From positions 97,592-110,404 of the forward strand of contig NW_003141322.1 in assembly GCF_000003605.2 (NCBI RefSeq): 12,813 bases of DNA, in the 5' to 3' direction. This DNA comes from Saccoglossus kowalevskii. Lineage: Eukaryota > Hemichordata > Enteropneusta > Harrimaniidae. Positions 8,238-12,813 of the stretch are shown piece after piece (the stretch's first letter is position 1; the number at the start of each line of letters is the position of its first letter). The position numbers were made by a program, and so were the translations under genes. Under the pieces are notes generated by a model, which worked only from the letters and a program-made list of their open reading frames with translations, did no database searches and was not told the DNA's origin.

Positions 8238-8884
8238 ACATGTGTACATAGATGTTTGTACATATCTGTGATTTGAAGAAAGACAGAGTAACATGACTCA
8301 TGGTGCAACAAGTTCAATTACTTAATTCACACATATTGATACATTCCAGTTCAGACAGCAAAAATATGTCATATCTGTACAACTATATGAAGTTAGAATA
8401 CTGCCTCCTAGATTCAAATAGTTTCAAGCCAGGAAAGAAAACAGATCAGTTCCTAGCATTGGAGTTTGGCAGGCAAGCAAGTGGAACAGAAAACAGAGTT
8501 TTTCTTGGCCTTAGCTGTTTTTTTATGTCTTAATTATTTTAACTGACTTGTGTCTTGTTACATGCAAAATGTACTGGGGTAAATAAATGTACTGTCACTG
8601 GATTATATTTGTTACAGAACTTCCTGTCCAAGTAAAGTACGGTAGCCTTCCATGAGGGTAATGTTTAACATTTTGAATGCCCAAGTCTTTTTTTTTTTCA
8701 CCTCTCAGAAAATAAATCAGCATAATTGTTTTTTCATACATATAAGTGGAGAACTACTGAACATACCTTTGGTCAAAAATCAAAAAGAAATTAGAATTAA
8801 ACACACATAAATGTGCAAAATGTAGAGGTGGCAAAGATGATGAGAGCATTCAAAAAATCAAACAGCGCCTTCCGACAACATGTA

Positions 8885-9040
8885 TCATATATAAACCTGC
8901 TGACTTGCTAAAGTATCAGTAAATGGTGACACCAAATATCTGGTAGTGAAGTAGAATATGAGACCAAACGTGATGGAGATTGGTAAGGCTGGTAAAGCTT
9001 TCTTGAAAATAGCCAACAATAACAGAGTCAAACACAATCC
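8885..9040 (-). CDS. PSEN: Presenilin terminal coding exon (human exon 12 equivalent): TM8 end, PALP, TM9, C-terminus
   Basis: The acceptor TTTATTTTGCAG ends at 9041 and the exon opens in phase 0 with [12 protein letters not shown], the second part of TM8. The PALP motif, needed for gamma-secretase activity in known presenilins, is encoded at 8992-8981. It is followed by TM9, and the exon ends Q-Q-V-Y-I with TGA at 8887-8885. The human equivalent ends H-Q-F-Y-I. The exon has 51 codons plus the stop, the same residue count as I recall for the human exon. One visible change is T-R-Y-L-V-S-P-F where human PSEN1 has T-D-Y-L-V-Q-P-F. Confidence 0.97.
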   Translation of the reverse strand, partial: GLCLTLLLLAIFKKALPALPISITFGLIFYFTTRYLVSPFTDTLASQQVYI

Positions 9041-12000
9041 CTGCAAAATAAAACATACATTCAGGTAGAATATTTGATGCAAACTTCACAAGAACTGGCC
9101 CTGTCATATTCCAAGGAAGCAAAAGCTCATATTATCAAAACTTCACATGGTAAGTATTCAAAACAAATCGAAACAAGTCGCTGGAAATGACAATACATGA
9201 ATGAAATCGGCCCAAGCATGCCTGAGAAACTGACATGGCGTTTTTTTTTATAGAAAAAACTAAATTAAGGTGTACATGTATACTATTACGCATTGTCTTT
9301 GTGCCTGCTTTGAACAAAATTGGGCAAGGCCTGCCCAAGAAAAGATATTGGACACATTCACAGATGGAGCCTATACCATACAAAACATAGTTTTGTTTTT
9401 CGTGCAAATTTTTTTAGGTCGGAATAGTAAAACATTTTGAAAGAGGTGGTGGGCATTTTAGTAAATGTGACCCCAAATTATGCAAAGTAAAAGGTGGGTA
9501 CTTTACCGGATATGATACTTACAATGAGTATAGCAACAAAACAAGCAAGCGTTGTTGTCCAGTCACCGTAAGAAGAGGCTTTTCCAACAAGAACACTGTA
9601 GAAGATGAAATCACCTAATCCAAGCTTCACACCACCTACAGATAACGAGAAAGCAACAATACTGAGCTCCACAATTTCTTAGGAGCTGTAATACCATAAG
9701 TGCCCCTACTAACAAACTTGTACAGTCGTGAATTAGTTAGTACATCTTGAACACCAGGTGGGATTGAAAATGAATGTATTGGGATCAGAACTAAATTGAA
9801 ATTTCAGGCAGTCATTGTGAGTATCATATTGAATTTTGCGCCTCACACATTTTTTCGCAATTTTGCGTTCAGGTAACATACAGTTTGTTTTCTATTTCAG
9901 AGGAGAGGAAGTCTGTTGATCTAAACCTTCAATGCATGTATTGAATAGCATCATTTAATAAAAATTTTGATTCATACGCCTATCACAAAACTTTAAAAAA
10001 TACAAAAACAAATACAGACTAGCTTGTGAGCTGATATAGCTCTGCTGTTTGAGATGCATAATGAGAAAGGAATATCACATCAATCAGTCTAGCCATTTTC
10101 AAGATAAAAGGATGTTCACTAAAATAAGAATTGGTGTTATCAAAACTAAATGAATGAATCTGATAGTGGAATGAACCAAATCAATCTGACTGAGGTCCAT
10201 CAAAGGTGTCTACATATAAACTATCAAAGCAATTGGGCTACCCATTTTCAATAACAAATCAAAAATAACAAATTTTACCAAAAATATTCACTTAAATTAA
10301 AGAATTGAAGGTATTGTTCTGGTTTTTAAGCAGAAGTCAAAAATGTAAAGTTGACGACGATGAACCACTATATCCTGCCTTTGTACTAACATTTAAACAA
10401 AATCTAGAAATGGGAAGGGAAAGTTTAATGGTCACCAGCTATAAGTTCTTATTGACAAAAGTTGAAATTCAACTCACGTTCTTCTTCTTCTTCTAAATCC
10501 AGAGTTGCGGTCGTGTCTCTTGGTCGTTCATTACTTGCTGATCGTCTCAATGCACTGGCGGCAGCTCTAGCATCTACAGATTCCACACTTTGTGTTCTTG
10601 GGTCAGTTGGTGTTTGTATGGGTTGACGATTTGACCAGTCTGTAAAACCACCCTCATCCAAATCCTCATTCAAGGCGTCATCTGCCATAACAATTAAATC
10701 TCTTAAGTCACAAATCATTACAATGTGTTGTCCATTTTTGTTATAAATTCTCTAGCCTTGTTTCAATCCCCCAAATTAATTATTTATAATAGACTGGGAT
10801 TTATAGGGTGTGCAATTGACCATGGTGTGATGTGCGATAAAGATCCTGTTTATGACATGAAATCATCGTGGTGGATTGTATAAACATGAGAAAAACATTG
10901 ATTATTGTTGAGTGAGAATGGTACATGTATTACATGTATAATTATTTACATCACTGTTCTAATACCTAAATATCTGATGCTGGAAAAAAAACTTAAAAAC
11001 TGTTTATATTACATCACAGCTAACTGGTAAAAACATGCGGCTTCACATTCAATTCACTATGGCAACACATGAGGGCACATACTGCTGTTGTTTGATTTTG
11101 GCGATAGCGATATGAATACAGGTTTATTGGAAAAATTCTGCCAAGGTATAAGGGTGAGACAATAGTCGAATGAAATGAACCATGGCTGGCTGAGATGGAC
11201 AGCAGCATATATTTTAAAATAGAACATGCTTGCGGTAATTCTAATGATCACACAGGTTTATTAAACTAATGTTCATACTCAGAAAGAACTGATTTTAAAT
11301 TTTTATAATTAAATCAAGGAATAAATTAACCTAAAAGATAAAACACTGTAAACAAGCCATGCATGGCACAGTCCCCATTAGTTATCAAATTTAAGATGTA
11401 TATTTTTGTTTATAGTTTTAATCAGTCAAAGCATGTCAAAGTGGCTCTCGAACCATATTCATTAAAACAAAATGACCGATTTGAAAAACAAATGACATGG
11501 ACAAAATACTGTATGTTCCAAGTTTGAACAAAATCCATCCATAAACAACCGAGATCCGGTTCCGGAATGCCAGATTTTTGAGATGATTTGTTAGCACAAA
11601 AAATGGCCACCATAGGATAGGCATTCATGTGATCACAATCATCATAATCTCAGTAATTAATTATCATGCATATGAATATTAATAAGCAAGCTGAATGCAA
11701 CATAGAATTGACAGCAAAGAGATAGGAAATGACAGTGAAATGGGAGTGACGTAATATGTTAATGATACCATATTTCCGCTATTAGAAGCACATGGGTCTA
11801 AAACATCAAGTCAGACAAAATGAATGTAAACATTCTTATTATTGTTAGCTACTGCAAACCATTTTCATTTTGCAGGACAAACCTTTTTTACAAGAATAAC
11901 TACTTAAGTAATAAAACTGAAATTTGTCTTCTGATACAGGAAACATGGTATTTTATATCTACACAAGATAATTACAATACTAACAATTCACAAGTTAAAA

Positions 12001-12256
12001 TAAAATAAATATTATAAAAAAAGGTAAAGTTAGAAAAACGATAGAGGGGTTAACACAGGTTAGTAACTGCATGCATACAGCCTGGCAACACTGCACAATG
12101 TATACCTATCAGTTGTTCCAACTTTCTTACCATGACGCTTACCAGGCTCCCTTATTGGTTGTTCAAGTTCCGTTTTTTTGTTGGACTTTTTCTTTTTCCT
12201 TTTTGGTCTCTGCTCGGGATTATTGTCGGCCATTCCTACTAACCAAACCATTGTGG
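8885..12256 (-). CDS. PSEN: Presenilin, C-terminal half (four exons; 5' exons outside the window)
   Basis: This is the catalytic subunit of gamma-secretase, an intramembrane aspartyl protease of the ER, Golgi and cell surface that cleaves Notch, APP and other type I membrane stubs. The joined exons 12256-12143, 10681-10478, 9635-9523 and 9040-8885 (587 nt) encode 194 complete residues plus part of one serine codon. They cover the end of TM6, the endoproteolysis site (T-M-V-W), an acidic hydrophilic loop, TM7 with GLGD, TM8, TM9 with PALP, and a C-terminus ending QQVYI. The splice phases 1, 1, 1, 0 keep one frame throughout and match human PSEN1 exons 9-12. The first catalytic aspartate (YD motif) should be encoded beyond 12813. 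PSEN1 and PSEN2 identity cannot be separated, and an invertebrate probably has a single gene. The alternative, a signal peptide peptidase, is excluded by the GLGD context and the loop. Confidence 0.96.
9041..9522 (-). other. Presenilin intron between the TM7 and TM8 exons (phase 0)
   Basis: This 482-base intron has donor GTAAGT (9522-9517) and acceptor TTGCAG. It contains a T run on the plus strand near 9241 and a small hairpin, TTGGGCA / TGCCCAA, at 9320-9338 with a five-base loop. Reading through the donor adds V-S-I-I-S-G and a short tail before a stop, so retention would remove TM9. No gene is nested inside. Confidence 0.85.
9523..9635 (-). CDS. PSEN: Presenilin exon with catalytic GLGD motif (human exon 11 equivalent)
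   Basis: The exon follows the acceptor TCGTTATCTGTAG and ends before donor GTAAGT. Its first two bases complete the arginine codon begun in the previous exon, giving R-G-V-K-L-G-L-G-D. The catalytic aspartate codon is GAT at 9612-9610. TM7 continues [12 protein letters not shown], followed by a luminal turn S-Y-G-D-W and the start of TM8 ([12 protein letters not shown]). The turn is two residues shorter than the human A-T-A-S-G-D-W version. At 113 nt the exon goes from phase 1 to phase 0. Confidence 0.97.
9636..10477 (-). other. Presenilin intron between the loop and GLGD exons (phase 1)
   Basis: This 842-base intron has donor GTGAGT (10477-10472) and acceptor CTGTAG. The boundary splits an arginine codon, C|GT, as expected from the human E-R-G-V-K-L junction. 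The interior is AT-rich with no recognisable exon, RNA gene or element. A 63-codon plus-strand frame at 10305-10496 crosses the coding exon on the wrong strand and is chance. Confidence 0.85.
10478..10681 (-). CDS. PSEN: Presenilin hydrophilic-loop exon (human exon 10 equivalent)
   Basis: The acceptor TTGTTATGGCAG is followed by AT, which completes an aspartate codon in phase 1. The exon encodes an acidic, disordered loop beginning [13 protein letters not shown], comparable to the human N-D-D-G-G-F-S-E-E-W segment. It runs through an alanine/serine-rich middle ([13 protein letters not shown]) to L-D-L-E-E-E-E-E-R. Sequence conservation is low apart from the GGF and E-R-G anchors, as is usual for this cytosolic loop. 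Five GAA codons (10493-10479) abut the donor. The 204-nt exon is symmetric, phase 1 to phase 1. The polypyrimidine tract before its acceptor is weak. Confidence 0.93.
10682..12142 (-). other. Presenilin intron in the hydrophilic loop (phase 1)
   Basis: This intron is 1461 bases if the first donor (GTAAGC, 12142-12137) is used, or 1449 if the second (GTAAGA, 12130-12125) is used. The acceptor is GGCAG at 10682. The interior is AT-rich. I noticed a 12-bp palindrome GCCATGCATGGC at 11356-11367. Short minus-strand frames at 11251-11057, 11208-11020 and 11628-11422 give nothing recognisable. No additional alternative exon was evident. Confidence 0.8.
12125..12142 (-). promoter_or_regulatory. Tandem in-frame splice donors, 12 nt apart
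   Basis: Reading on the minus strand, two strong donors follow each other: CCTG|GTAAGC (intron starting at 12142) and CATG|GTAAGA (starting at 12130). Both are phase 1 and join in frame to the next exon. Use of the second adds four residues, G-K-R-H, between the proline and the aspartate of the loop. Which is preferred cannot be judged from sequence. Confidence 0.6.
12143..12256 (-). CDS. PSEN: Presenilin endoproteolysis-site exon (human exon 9 equivalent)
   Basis: The acceptor TTATTTCTTTAG is followed by CC, which completes a serine codon, then [10 protein letters not shown]. This matches human S-T-M-V-W-L-V-N-M-A-E, the region where presenilin is self-cleaved into N- and C-terminal fragments; the Met-Val pair is encoded at 12251-12246. 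A strongly basic stretch [11 protein letters not shown] follows (12206-12174), then [10 protein letters not shown]. The exon is 114 nt to the first donor, or 126 nt (12131-12256) to the second. It is symmetric (phase 1 at both ends), so skipping it keeps the frame. Confidence 0.95.
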
Positions 12257-12813
12257 CTAAAGAAATAATGAAGAAAAGAATATATCAATTTGAAAACTAG
12301 GGAATCTTAAATTTCATAAACAAATAGGTTTGTGTTATTGGAAACCTAAGTAGGTGAATGGTTTTTGCATTCAAAACATGTCTTGAGATGAAAATATCTG
12401 GATTTAGTACAGATTTGAACACACATATGAACCTCCTATCATAATGACCCCACGGCAATTTAGAAGCGATCACTTGATGTGTTACATCCAAGCTAAAAAG
12501 TGAAAACATAGGAACATTACATTTCAACTGAATTGTCAGAAATATCAAAAATATGTGGAGAAAATGAATAACTATCATCCACATATAGCAAATATAATAT
12601 AGCATAATATAGCATATAGCATGTGCTATATTTATCAGCCAATTATGGCCACCCAAGCAACGACCATGAAGGTGAAATATTCGACTACAGTGGACAGTGA
12701 ATAATCAGTGGAACAGTACTCAGTACTCAAGCTTATGAAGAACATTAATTCTATTGATCCAGTGGTTTTAGAGAATCAATCAAAGAAAGCTTAAAAAGAA
12801 CTCCCATGTGCTG
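12257..12813 (-). other. Presenilin upstream intron (partial)
   Basis: This is the sequence 5' of the first visible exon on the minus strand. It ends in a good acceptor (TTCATTATTTCTTTAG), and no exon matching the preceding presenilin segment was found up to the window edge. An open frame of 119 codons at 12656-12297 encodes a hydrophobic, unrecognised translation and is probably chance. A small hairpin, ATATAGC / GCTATAT, lies at 12614-12631 within AT-rich partial repeats of ATATAGCA. Confidence 0.75.

Larger units (their letters stand above)
6125..8884 (-). other. Presenilin 3' flank: probable 3' UTR plus intergenic DNA
   Basis: About 2.8 kb of AT-rich, CpG-poor DNA lies between the minisatellite and the presenilin stop codon. 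The part next to 8884 is presumably presenilin 3' UTR. Open frames at 6776-6501 (minus), 6875-7078, 7598-7795, 7824-8156 and 8300-8533 (plus), and 8140-7871 (minus) give unrecognisable proteins and are not called as genes. An inverted repeat at 8177-8237 is listed separately. I see no transposase, reverse transcriptase or RNA gene. Confidence 0.55.

Noticed and set aside
8300-8533. Plus-strand 77-codon frame
   Set aside because: No recognisable similarity; it lies in the likely presenilin 3' flank on the opposite strand.
8916-9122. Second minus-strand frame overlapping the last presenilin exon
   Set aside because: It is an out-of-frame reading across the intron-exon boundary. The correct frame is fixed by the homologous presenilin C-terminus.
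9135-9407. 90-codon minus-strand frame in a presenilin intron
   Set aside because: It lies entirely within a well-defined GT-AG intron and has no similarity to any known protein.
11422-11628. Possible dispersed repeat or mobile-element fragment in a presenilin intron
   Set aside because: The sequence felt repeat-like (two minus-strand frames open together), but no terminal repeats, duplications or recognisable element protein could be seen. A repeat-library search would be needed.
1-12813. tRNA or other structured RNA genes
   Set aside because: No B-box-like GGTTCGANTCC sequence with matching arms was noticed on either strand. A dedicated covariance search was not possible.

Overview
The window looks like AT-rich genomic DNA from an invertebrate animal. 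Protein-coding exons are separated by GT-AG introns, the intergenic DNA is long, and a minisatellite lies between the genes. Both genes are animal-type and resemble vertebrate proteins closely enough to align by eye. The phylum cannot be fixed from the sequence. A marine invertebrate such as a lophotrochozoan or an invertebrate deuterostome is a guess.

Layout. Positions 1-67 are an (AG)n microsatellite cut by the window edge. Positions 68-1800 have no recognisable gene. A CpG-rich promoter-like stretch at about 1800-1974 leads into an intronless plus-strand ORF (1975-3654, 559 residues). It encodes METTL25B (formerly RRNAD1), a SAM-dependent methyltransferase-like protein. Its 3' region has candidate poly(A) signals at 3974 and 4603. 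Positions 5132-6124 hold a 34-bp minisatellite of about 29 copies with higher-order structure. From 6125 to 8884 there is AT-rich DNA that probably includes the 3' UTR of the next gene.

The second gene is on the minus strand: the 3' half of a presenilin, in four exons (12256-12143, 10681-10478, 9635-9523, 9040-8885). These match human PSEN1 exons 9-12 in boundary position and reading phase. The segment runs from the endoproteolysis site through the hydrophilic loop, the GLGD catalytic motif and the PALP motif to the C-terminus. The 5' exons, including the one with the first catalytic aspartate, lie beyond position 12813.

The two genes converge tail to tail with the minisatellite between them. 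Nothing suggests they act in one pathway. I found no convincing new biological system. The items most worth a second look are a tandem in-frame splice donor in the presenilin loop exon, the intronless METTL25B with an acceptor-like tract right before its ATG, the minisatellite's higher-order pattern, and a drop in CpG density part-way through METTL25B.
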